NCBI GenBank assembly: GCA_022747635.1
Contig: JAKTNV010000017.1
Coordinates: 1,127,501-1,191,500 of the forward strand
Source of the DNA: Hetaerina americana
Taxonomy: Eukaryota; Arthropoda; Insecta; Odonata; Calopterygidae
DNA length: 64,000 nt
Direction: 5' to 3'
This document shows positions 13,601-22,389 of the stretch, in pieces. Below the pieces are notes generated by a model. The model did no database searches. It saw nothing but the letters and a program-made list of their open reading frames with translations, and was not told where the DNA came from. Position numbers and translations under genes: made by a program. Position 1 is the stretch's first letter. Each line of letters starts with the position of its first letter.

Positions 13601-16600
13601 AATAACAGTATTGGAAGCAATTTTCTGAAAATAAATGAAGCCATTAATTTTGAGTTGAAAATATTTAAAAGCCTAAGCAATTTTCACCAAAACTAATTAA
13701 GCATTGTTTATATTAAATGATAAGTAAATAATTAATACACATATCTTTAAAGTTTTGAAAATCCGATCTTGTAAAACTTTATAGTAGTAGCCAAGATATA
13801 TTTATCTGGGTGCATGTACTGCTAAAGTAATTTAGCACCTTTCACAGCACAACACTTTTATAAAAAGGAGTTTGAGACAACGTGATTGAGCAAATAATCA
13901 ATGTTGAATTAACATTGAAATCAAAGGTGATTTATGTAATGCATGTACATGTTAGAAGAGGCATAATAGGTCAGTTTCAATTAATCATTCAGGATGTCTT
14001 GATTATTGCCTCGCCATAGAAACTACTTGTAAGTCTTCCTCGATAATTAGTCTACCACATGCAACTTGATGTTTCTCACATTCCTAAAACTTATTCTGCA
14101 AACAACAATACTTAGATCACAAGTTTCTCTTTCAGCTTATTACTTCTTCAGTGACAAAAGTTCATATAATTACATTAGAAATTCACAAAGGAGTTACTTG
14201 TGCAGTGTGCAATTGGGTTATAATCCCATGTAAATAATTGTTTAAGCCCTTTTGTCATGTACAATTAAAATATTAATATTAATTTGTTTACAAATATTAA
14301 TAAAAATTTTGTTTCAGATCCACTGAGTTTGCTTTTATTGTTAAGAAACCTAACTAAAAATTTAAATACATGCTCAAGGAAATTCATTACATGGAATTAA
14401 TATTACATTTTATTATATATGTACAACAAATAGGCAGATGCATGCATTATAGGTACATACATGTATTTTATAATTTTGGCGATGCAAAAAAAGGCAAAAA
14501 ATATGTGATTATGGATTCAGATGGGGAAAAATCATTGGTAAAAGATAATCGATAACTTTGCCCGCACAATTAAACCCAGCAATGAAAAATGCACAATGGT
14601 ACATACCTGAATGAGAGGTTTGATATCTTCAGCATCCAAACTATCTTCAATGTCTTCGATAGTTTCCTCCATTGGTGCAGCTTGCTGGGAGTCAATATCT
14701 TCAATGATCTGTGATTCACTCACAAGCAATTTATTTGTTTGCTCTGAGCCCTCATCATTAGTAAGGGGAGAATATAAGGGGGATGGTGATTCCTAAAGAA
14801 TTAATAGAAAAATTTTTCACCGTAATGAATTTCTCCCTATCGATTATACACTTGAACATTAAAATTTACCAAGAGATGCTTAAGTTTCTTCAAACATCCA
14901 ATTTGAATGGGAAATCATAATATGGAAGGATTATTTTTTCCGAGATGTCAAGTTTTAAATTTACTGAATTCCTCCAATATGTTCTTCTTTCAATTATCAG
15001 GAAAGGTAAAGTACTACGGGCAGTTGAGTAAAGTTTTATATGTGATCAGAGAAAAATTTGTTTTTCTACTGTAAAAAGCAGAAAAATATCAACACCAGCT
15101 TTATTAACTTATCATTTTTTTAATCCATAAATTACCTAATTTCTATGCACTTTAATACTACCACCACATTCAGCTCAATTGATGGAGCAAGTGGTAGCTT
15201 GAAAAATTCATTGGCGAATTTTATTCCAATTAACTCGCGGTACATAAATTTGTAAAAATTCAGCCTGCTTAGCTTGAGTAGAGAGTACCTTAAATATTAT
15301 ACCCGTAATCCACACACCCAAACAAATATCTGTATTAGGCACTATTACACTAATTAAAATATCACTTTTAGATGGCATGAAAGTACTTATAAACCAACCC
15401 AGAGATAATGTTTATTCTATTTTTAAAGTTGTAGCGATGACTTTGAGTAAATTGTTAATAGGCCCTGGGGCAAAATGAGAGGTAGTGGGAATGGTTAGGT
15501 AAGATCAGAAATGAATTTGATGGTTTGAGGCTCTACTTGGTGAAAATTCATGATCACTGAATCTTGAATACATGAACTTGGTATTTTTTCACACAAAAAA
15601 CTTGATCATACCACCAGTTTTGATGAATAGGACATTATTAGGCGTATCATCATCACCTGGTGATATCGCCTATTTGTCAAAACCAGTAATATTATAAATA
15701 TTATTGGGTGAAAAAACACCAAGTTTATTTATACAGTGCATATCACAAATATTATTTCATCAGCAAGGACTTACGGTATATAATCATTTATTTTTTCTCT
15801 TTAGCAAATATAGAACGGAAAAGTTTTCCTTTAAGGTATCTTATACCTGTATTAGAAGTTCATTAGACATTAGAGACAAAATAATATTCAGAACCACAAT
15901 GAACAATAAGACTATGTATATAGCTACAATGCACGATGTAGTTGTAAAATTATTGAAGTATTTTTCAATTTATTCTTAGCACTTTTGGTGGGTGACTGGA
16001 GGAATATTCTTCTGTTTACCCTGAGTATGCAGCTGCTGTAATATACTTGTTTCTTGCTCATATTACTTCATGCTCGTAAAGAGGGAAGAAGCCTTACTGT
16101 TTAATTCTACAATTTACAAATTCAACACTTTAAATATCTCAAATTTACACAGCACTTGATTTTATTGGCTGTTAGTTTTACAACACCAACTTTCTACTGA
16201 ATTTACTTTTTGGCTATCCTTTAAAGAAAGCATAATACACACTAAAGTTATATGAAATGTAATTGAATTTACATGCTGATAACCATAATTCCAATAAATA
16301 ATGGAATACTTGACAACGCATTAGATTTTTACTTAATGACATTACAGAAAATCATTTCATCAGAAATTAGAGAATCACGGGATATGAAGGTATTTAGTGA
16401 TTTTGTAGAGCACTCTGCAGAAGAAATAAAAAAAGAACATTTTTGTAAATAATGAAATGTAGTAATACCACATAGTCCCACACATTCATTAAAAAACAAG
16501 GAGTGCAAGATTCAATGTCACCCCTTTTTGTAAGAAAATTAATGAATTTTTAACATTATTGATTTTGTTTCATGCTAGTTTATAGCAGGTATGGAGAATT

Positions 16601-19600
16601 GTAAAGAGCCATAGTGAATTAAAGGCAAGTGATCTTGGTTTTCAGTGCTCTCTCTCTCTAGTATGCCTTTTAAGCCCCAAAACATAAAATACTAACCATA
16701 GAACTGGATCCACCTCTGGCTTTCACCCCAAATACATTTCTGCGAACATTTGGAGAAGGCACAGGTGAACTATATCGTTGGAATGAAGACCCTTGACTGC
16801 TAGGGAAAGTTCTAATAACTGGTGATGGCTTCACCACAGGAGCACTGCTTAATTCCTGCAAAATATAAAATTTATAATTTTTTAATTCCATTCAGCTTAT
16901 CCCTTGAACTGCTCTTAATGGGGTAGCTTGATCTGAGTGTTCCAACGACTCAAAAAGGGTTAGCATGATCATGAACTTAGTTAATTGCCCCATATGTATA
17001 TTCTACCTAAATACTTACATGCATTCCAAAATGTTTTATCTTTTCCTCCCTCTGCCAATCTTACAAAATATTTTCCAGTCGTATCACTTGCACATCCCAA
17101 TGCCTTTCAATATCTCCTAAAACCAATTCTCCAGCCTATGTGATCATTTTATTATCTGATGCAACAAACAACAATGCACTCACCATTCAAATGTTAAAAT
17201 CACTAAAATGCACCCAAGCAGCATAAAATTTTTTAACTATTTATCCCAAAGCCAACCTATCCCAACCCTAAATGGTTAGGGGACTATTAATCAGGCAGTC
17301 AAGAACCATCTGCAAAATGTGTACATGTTATGTGTGTCTCAAGGTTGGACAACTGGGGACATGTTATGTTTGGTGGTTTATGAGCAAGAAGATAGAAGTA
17401 AGGGAGGGTTGCTAATATTACCATTTATATTTAACGTGTATTTACAAAGGCAATTAAAAAGATGAAAGATGAGAGATGATGAACAAAATCAATGATTAAA
17501 ATATTTTATTAATGCTCTGAGTAAGAACATAAGCATAATACAAAATAACATTTTTCATCGCTATCAAATGTACCATAAATGTGCTTAATGCCTTTATATT
17601 AGTAATTTAATAAGCAGATCAGAATTCATTTTTTCCTTCTACAATCCACTGTGTTCCAATAATACAGCTTAATCTCTACAAAAATTCAGGGTTTTTTCAT
17701 ATTTCCTTTAAGCTTTTCCCCATTTCTGGGTTCCCCAGTTTATTTTACAATTCAAGCCTGGCCATGCACACCACATAACCAAATATTACAGAAATGTGCA
17801 AGAATACTGAAAAATTATAATTCTCACTGGTATCTTCAATCCTTCATTGTTTGCTAACTATCATATCCCACACTCATAAACTGCTATTCCTAATAGCATG
17901 TGACATGCTCACCAACTTCTGACTGATTGATGAAAGCATCACGACCTTCAAGATGGAAAACAGAAATCACTCTGAAATTTTAGAACTTGAAGTGATAAAA
18001 TTAGCAACTACAAAACCATTTGCACGAAATTACAAGGTTTGGTAAGTGTAGCTGCAAAACCTAAACAAAATATGTAAGTATTTATACAATAAAATGTAGT
18101 TGATGGACGTTTTTACTGTTTAAGGATAAAACTTCATGTAATAGTATTAAATGTAAGTAATACAGGCACTAAGATCACATTAAAATCATTTCCATAAATA
18201 ATGAGAACTGAAATGAGAATATATACACTCCAAACAAAAAAGTTGAAATAATAAACCACACTGTTACACTGATTAAGTGAAGTGCTTTAATGCAACACAT
18301 TAAACCATCCAAAAGGAAAATGACCACTAATTAGAGTAATTAATGGTTTCTGGCATAACTATATGGAACCGATTCATTATAAATAAATGAAAGGACTAAC
18401 TTTGTAGTTCCACACGAAAACGATTTATTCACACAACCCAGGTTTCAAAGTAAAATTTCATCATCAGGTGAGCTCTCTACATTTGCAGCCCTTCTAATAA
18501 GAAGAAGCTCGGGTCGTGTGAATAAATCGTTTTTGTGTTGAACTACAAAGTTAGTCCGTTCATTTATTTACACTAATTAGAGGGTATTGAGACTACTACG
18601 GTACAGGTATCAAGAGAGATTTTACTGCCGAATCACATTTGCTCATTCCATAGTGTTATCAAAGGCCTCTATTAATTTTCACTATGGCCTATATTACCGA
18701 GGTCCCAAATACCAATTAAGTAGTGTTCACCTTATGCTGTGTGAGTTTAAAGTGAACATGGGTGAAAGGAGGCTGGAGTAGAGCAGCAGTGAAGCTTATT
18801 GCAATTTGAATCTGATAAGGGGAGAGAAAGTTCAGGTTGCTCCTTTTCTTTTGAATTATACATTATTTTCTGTTGCATAAAAGCTCAAATGAAGTAAATC
18901 TCAATCATGTGAAAACTTCCTTGAACAAAGCAATCATGAATATTGCTAGCAGACATTGGAGGCATCACACCACAAAATTATGAACCCAGACATCAATCAC
19001 AATGACGACTAGGAAAACAACATATGCAATTAGATGAGATAAAGAATATAATACCCTCAAGAATATACATCTTATCCAGAAAATCACCTTCAACAAGTTA
19101 AACATGTTAAAATAAGAATGAAAACTATACTATTGGCATGACTAGATGATATAAGCATGAAATATTACCTCTAAAATATAAATTCCTAATTTACCACTTT
19201 TTATTAACATTAATAAAGTTTACCTGCATTATATCTCCCAAGATTTCATCTTCTTCAAGCTTCACTACACTTTCCTTCTTCTTTTTGGCAGGTATATTCA
19301 TAAACATGTTTCTTATACTATTACTTTTAACGCCAGAGATGGATAAATCTTTGCTACCCGTCACACTACTTTTTTTCTGTTTCCCTTTCGAATCTCTTTT
19401 AGATGCATTAGAGATTGCTTCATCATCCATATCATCATCAAATATTTCTCTTCCGTCCTCAATGTAGCCGGCCCCATCTGACAAACAGAAAGAAATGTAA
19501 AATTGACTACACCACAGTAAAGGGATGCAATATAAAACCAAATTATTCAACAACACTAAACGCAATCTAATATTTCATCGGTTCGGGAAATCTATACTCC

Positions 19601-20052
19601 GTCTATCGACTGAAATTTCATGAGTCAAATTTGTCTAAGTTCGGAAGCTAATGTTTCAAATGAGGATTTTAAATGATTTGACCAAAAAACAACTTCTAGA
19701 TAAAAATAATTACCGTCATCATCAATCCAATCGTCATCTTGTCGTTCCAACACTCTCCTCGAGTATTCCCTTTCGTCGACTTCTTCATAAACGTTTTTTA
19801 TATCAGAGTCTTCATATTTATGCTTATTTCCTTTTAATTGCTTCAGCTTCTCAAATGCAGCAGCACGACCATGTTTATCCAACTTCTGACGCTTGGCTCG
19901 TCCACAGTTCACCTCTTAAGAAAAGATTCGTTAAGCTTTGATTGAAACTTGCAAACTTAAGGCATATAAAATCGACTTATTTCACCCGAAAATAGATGCT
20001 ATTAATAACGCATGGTCGTACACACGTTTCACTCACCAACTGCATCAGCCAT
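4497..20052 (-). CDS. PolA1: DNA polymerase alpha catalytic subunit (p180), 5' part, 8 coding exons, continues off the left edge
   Basis: This gene encodes the large subunit of the DNA polymerase alpha-primase complex, which extends RNA primers at nuclear replication origins and on the lagging strand. Coding exons, in order of translation: 20037-20052, 19714-19914, 19224-19477, 16697-16855, 14607-14792, 12909-13247, 12267-12410, 4497-4694. Together they are 1497 nt, 499 codons, and every junction phase agrees. Recognisable blocks are [33 protein letters not shown], the [16 protein letters not shown] block, YLLPREEV and [10 protein letters not shown], collinear with the N-terminal third of animal Pol alpha as I recall it. 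The exonuclease-like and catalytic domains should follow left of the window; I found no further exon between 1 and 4496. Introns are large (up to 7.6 kb) and full of transposons. Identification rests on recalled family sequence, not a search. Confidence 0.95.
4749..6290. repeat. Palindromic array of 336-bp tRNA-like units flanked by a 12-bp TSD
   Basis: Three direct copies of a 336-bp unit start at 4761, 5097 and 5433, and a fourth starts at 5769. At about 5797/5798 the orientation flips and 1.4 inverted copies run to 6278. AAGTTCACTTAA flanks the block at 4749-4760 and 6279-6290, so the whole 1518-bp structure looks like a single insertion. Each unit holds a 74-nt tRNA-like segment (minus strand 4791-4864, 5127-5200, 5463-5536; plus strand 6108-6181; truncated near 5798-5845) with a T-arm CTGGGTTCGAGTCCCAG and a plausible anticodon stem, but with C instead of U at position 33. 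Not a functional tRNA array in my view. The element class is unknown. Confidence 0.85.
6300..8990 (+). pseudogene. RTE-like non-LTR retrotransposon, decayed
   Basis: Endonuclease-like segment [32 protein letters not shown] near 6575-6680. Reverse transcriptase remnants follow from 7720 to 8510, including [20 protein letters not shown], then [16 protein letters not shown] (the F/YADD catalytic box). After an insertion, the C-terminal part reads [20 protein letters not shown] and [20 protein letters not shown]. Stops and frameshifts break it throughout. A Penelope-like fragment (8543-8773) is inserted in the RT. It sits in the large PolA1 intron. Clade is assigned from recalled similarity only. 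Confidence 0.75.
8531..8785 (+). mobile_element. Penelope-like remnant with inverted arms and hammerhead ribozyme, 12-bp TSD
   Basis: CAAAGATTATAA at 8531-8542 and 8774-8785 flanks a 231-bp insertion in the RTE-like LINE. Positions 8543-8724 form a near-perfect inverted repeat with arms of about 91 bp around GGTACC. The right arm contains the hammerhead core CTGATGA (8636-8642), GAAA (8657-8660) and a two-pair stem III A-C/G-T. GGTAC (8631-8635) pairs with GTGCC (8667-8671) as stem I. The predicted cleavage point is 8666/8667. Hammerheads with very short stem III are characteristic of Penelope-like elements. Confidence 0.75.
8995..9301 (-). mobile_element. tRNA-derived SINE, family 1, third copy
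   Basis: It starts with (TAG)n and TTTTAGGGGAGGCAACGGAG and ends in the tRNA-like head with a B box (minus strand GAGTTCGAATCCTGG). It sits directly after the 3' part of the RTE-like LINE. It is more diverged than the first two copies. Confidence 0.8.
9810..10960 (+). pseudogene. Second, more decayed copy of the RTE-like LINE
   Basis: Fragments in several frames parallel the 6300-8990 element: a [16 protein letters not shown] region near 10150-10220, IEYNQDVF near 10270, a TTTGCGGATGATCAAGC RT box near 10660, CAGTCAGCCAAGGG, and GGCAAAGAAGCTTTCACAAG near the end. No frame stays open. It lies within the large PolA1 intron. Confidence 0.65.
11890..12035 (+). mobile_element. Decayed Penelope-like fragment (hammerhead relic)
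   Basis: It matches the right arm of the 8543-8773 element: GTACCTGATGATGCC, AAAATAAAATCTGTGGAAAA, AAGTAAAGCCTGAAAG and AGAGTATATT. The ribozyme core is broken (GAAT where GAAA is expected). This copy has a single arm only, showing that the arm plus its 3' extension is a real repeat unit. Confidence 0.6.
12267..12410 (-). CDS. PolA1: PolA1 coding exon 7
   Basis: Forty-eight codons, phase 0/0. It encodes [15 protein letters not shown], then [19 protein letters not shown] and FEFKSRQ. This is collinear with the YFLPRE ... SMKDVYEEFDEKIATKYKI segment of vertebrate p180. The acceptor is TTCATTCACAG and the donor CAG|GTATTT. The following 7.6-kb intron is full of mobile elements. Confidence 0.95.
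12909..13247 (-). CDS. PolA1: PolA1 coding exon 6 (GC donor)
   Basis: 113 codons starting [11 protein letters not shown]. The second half contains [20 protein letters not shown], then [20 protein letters not shown], a strongly conserved Pol alpha segment at the start of the structured domain. The exon must end after CAG to keep frame with IYLLPREE in exon 7. The intron therefore begins GCGAGT, a GC-AG intron. The nearest GT alternative would shift the frame. Confidence 0.93.
14607..14792 (-). CDS. PolA1: PolA1 coding exon 5
   Basis: Sixty-two codons, phase 0/0, acceptor TTTCTTTAG and donor CAG|GTATGT. It encodes an acidic, low-complexity linker ([20 protein letters not shown] and onward). 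This matches the acidic region before the conserved W-D-A block in homologues. The function of this linker is not evident from sequence. Confidence 0.8.
15577..15725 (-). mobile_element. Imperfect fold-back, probable degraded Penelope-like pair
   Basis: AACTTGGTATTTTTTCACA at the left pairs with GGTGAAAAAACACCAAGTT at the right. The centre ATCATCATCACC/TGGTGATATCGCC resembles the hammerhead-bearing centres at 8634 and 18465. On the minus strand the core reads GTGATGA instead of CTGATGA, so the ribozyme would be dead. It lies in a PolA1 intron. Confidence 0.4.
16697..16855 (-). CDS. PolA1: PolA1 coding exon 4
   Basis: Fifty-three codons, phase 0 at both ends (acceptor TTTTGCAG, donor ATG|GTTAGT). 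The sequence is a Ser/Pro-rich disordered linker containing [18 protein letters not shown]. It resembles the SPNPFSVH-type linker of vertebrate p180 in position and composition but has little strict conservation. It is assigned from intact splice signals and phase between certain exons. Confidence 0.8.
18325..18582 (-). mobile_element. Penelope-like remnant with inverted arms and hammerhead ribozyme, 12-bp TSD
   Basis: CACTAATTAGAG at 18325-18336 and 18571-18582 flanks a 234-bp insertion. The arms around 18381-18440 and 18514-18569 are complementary with few mismatches. On the minus strand CTGATGA (18467-18461), GAAA (18446-18443), stem III ACC/GGT closed by TG, and stem I CAC (18470-18468)/GTG (18434-18432) complete a hammerhead, with cleavage predicted between 18435 and 18434. 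Same size, TSD length and layout as the 8543-8773 insertion, but a diverged sequence. It lies in the intron between PolA1 exons 3 and 4. Confidence 0.7.
19224..19477 (-). CDS. PolA1: PolA1 coding exon 3
   Basis: Residues about 73-157. It opens with [15 protein letters not shown], highly conserved in Pol alpha, then has a basic linker and the [15 protein letters not shown] segment that parallels the human NIKSMF region. It ends at LGDIMQ|GTAAAC. The acceptor has a good pyrimidine tract (TTTCTTTCTGTTTGTCAG). Acidic patches alternate with basic ones, as in homologues. Confidence 0.92.
19714..19914 (-). CDS. PolA1: PolA1 coding exon 2
   Basis: Residues about 6-72. It carries a basic stretch ([12 protein letters not shown]), then a lysine-rich helix and the block [20 protein letters not shown] followed by DWIDDD, which is the signature start of the Pol alpha N-terminal domain family. 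The acceptor is TTTTCTTAAG. The donor is G|GTAATT, phase 1, completing a GAT codon with exon 3. Confidence 0.92.
20037..20052 (-). CDS. PolA1: PolA1 coding exon 1 (start codon)
   Basis: This tiny first coding exon encodes MADAV plus one base of the next codon. The donor reads G|GTGAGT. Joining to the AG acceptor at 19915-19916 completes GAG and opens [11 protein letters not shown]. An acidic or basic start of this kind is normal for Pol alpha N-termini. The start was chosen because it is the ATG that splices in phase; the ATG-initiated reading cannot begin in exon 2. Confidence 0.8.
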
Positions 20053-20129
20053 GTTTCATGATAAAGTGAAAATTATGAGATATATATTTGTACGTTCGGC
20101 ACGAATCGCCTTCAAATGACAGGATAAGG

Positions 20130-20141
20130 TTTTCGCGGGAA
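20130..20141. promoter_or_regulatory. E2F-like site upstream of PolA1
   Basis: TTTTCGCGGGAA lies about 78 bp upstream of the PolA1 ATG. It contains GCGGGAA, the reverse of the E2F/DP core TTCCCGC. A near-match to the insect DRE (CATCGATA against TATCGATA) sits at 20222-20229. Replication genes of flies, including the Pol alpha 180-kDa gene, are known E2F/DREF targets, so a proliferation-dependent promoter is plausible. This rests on motifs only. Confidence 0.5.
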
Positions 20142-20142
20142 C

Positions 20143-21629
20143 ATTACAGATGATATCCGGAAATGGCGCTTGGATTTTCAACAGTCATTTGTTATTTCAC
20201 GAGGAATTCAAATAAAATGTCCATCGATAATTTCGAAGATTAACGGTTTTATAGTTTAATTTAATTAGTATGGATCTTAATGCACCGCAAAATAACATAC
20301 CTGAGTCATTCTGAATAAATGAAAAATGCAAAAACTATGCCAAGACAGCTCCGTATAACGTCCAAAAGCTCATTAATATGCATTCATTGGGTCCACACCT
20401 TATTTATGAGTTAAGTCATTTTGACGACTTATTTTTAATTAACGAAACGTTGAGAAAAATTAGAACATCTATAAATCAAAATTTATACCATTTAAATTGT
20501 GACAAATAAAAAATTAAAGAAATTTCGGCCTGCAAGTACTCTACAATCAATCATAAAATAACAAGAAACATTTAAGTTTAAAACCACCTGATAAAAAAAT
20601 CTGGTTAATAATTTTACATTAATGAACATACCACATAGTACTAATTCGCCCATAATTGGTCTAGTAATAAATAAAATAGAAAAATTCATCCTATCTTTTG
20701 GTGAGTGAAGAAGGAATAATTGTGTTTACAATTTCTTGATTATCAATATTGTCGCTCAGTTAAATTAAAATATTCCATAAATAATATATTTAAAATATTA
20801 TATTCTTTTAACAGTTCAATCAATTGATGATCATCTAACTGCCTTTGTAGGCTTAAAACCTGGTTTGACGATAATTATCTGGCTTTCAATTTAAAATATG
20901 CTACTCTGTAACATTCAGCCGGAAAAGGAGTCCTCAGAATGATAAATATCGACTATGCAATTATCCTAAGACCAACTTAACAAATATAAAAGAAGGAGTT
21001 TTTCAAGACATATTTGACTCCCAATTAACATTCCATCAACATTATAACTATGTTCAATTTAAAGCATACAAATTGCTTGGATTTATCTTCCAATACTGTA
21101 AAAACTTTAATCATATAGAGCCATTTAAAGTTGTTTATCTCATTTGTTAGGTCACTCCCTGAAGGCTGCTCTACTTTTTGGTCACCTTAACACAAACTCC
21201 ATTTTCATACAATAAAATGTGTTCAAAGAAAATTTGTGCAAAAATTGCATTTAAAATCAATTTTCATAACGATATTTTTAGATATCATGGAATGTTACTT
21301 CTACTAAATCTTATCTCTTTGCATTAACGAAGAACAATTAATAGTTACTTTTCTTTACTAATTACTGCATAACAATATTGATTCCTTAGAACTCCAAGAA
21401 GTGCAACATCTTTCAGAGTACCTTCACATAACACAAGGTATGAAGCACTTTTTGAAATCAGATATCATGCCCAAAAATACATTTACAACTGGTCTATCAG
21501 CCAGATTATGAGAGATGCCAACAGTTGTGATTAAATTGACCAATTCACTATCTAACCAGGGTACCTTAAAAAAACATAATGAAAAATACCTGAAGAATTT
21601 TAGAATTGTGGATTTCTGTACTTGTAGGT
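20143..21629. other. AT-rich intergenic DNA upstream of PolA1
   Basis: Beyond the motifs near the PolA1 start I see nothing coding or repetitive here. No divergent partner gene is visible. Confidence 0.5.
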
Positions 21630-21920
21630 TGTGGTAGTCCTGGGGGTAGAGCATTGGACTGCTGACCGGAGGGTCCCGGGTTCGATGTCCAGGCAAGGGC
21701 ACTCTGGGTATCTGCACCTCCACCCAAGCTATGCAATTTTTCGGGTACCAGGTCTTCCTATGAAACCATAACCGGCACAGGGAAAGAAACTGGCCCCCCT
21801 ACCCTGATAGGTGAATTTCACACGCAGTCGGGCTTAGTACTGGGTGAACTCTACCATCACCTACCAAACCGACCTTCGGGTTGATTACTGTGTTCATGGT
21901 TTTTTCATCTGTACTTCTCA
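21630..21920 (+). mobile_element. tRNA-derived SINE, family 2
   Basis: The head reads GGTAGTCCTGGGGGTAGAGC, ATTGGACTGCTGACCGGAGG, GTCCCGGGTTCGATGTCCAG, a clear tRNA-like A box and B box. The body has GGTACCAGGTCTTCC and CCGACCTTCGGGTTG. It differs in sequence from family 1. It lies in the intergenic region upstream of PolA1. Confidence 0.75.
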
Positions 21921-22389
21921 ATAGGTTATTCCTAATGCCAATTGGATGAATTTTCTCAACAGGTATCACAAGGTCTATTTAACTGCTACTACTAACATTC
22001 ATCATTTTCTACCATCATCTGGTCAGTAGCATATACTATATTTCTTGTTTTGTTATCTTTTCTTAATTTGGAATATTGTTTAATATTGATCTTTTGTCTA
22101 CATTAATTAATCAAACTAGGTAGGCATGCATACCTGTATACCATCTAAAAATATCTTCCATGCATTGCAAATAAAGATTCATCTTAACATCTAAATTATA
22201 TTTTAATTCTCAATAACGAGTATGTGTCTTTATGTAATTTGTAGCCGTATATAAATGTTTTTTATTATCGTGGAACTAATCTATGTTTTTGCCTTGCTTT
22301 TTGTAAAGCATTATTCCCGTCAATAAAAATCAAATGACTCGCTCATAACTGGTCACCGAGAGTGGACATGTTTTCTCATTACTCCGAGG

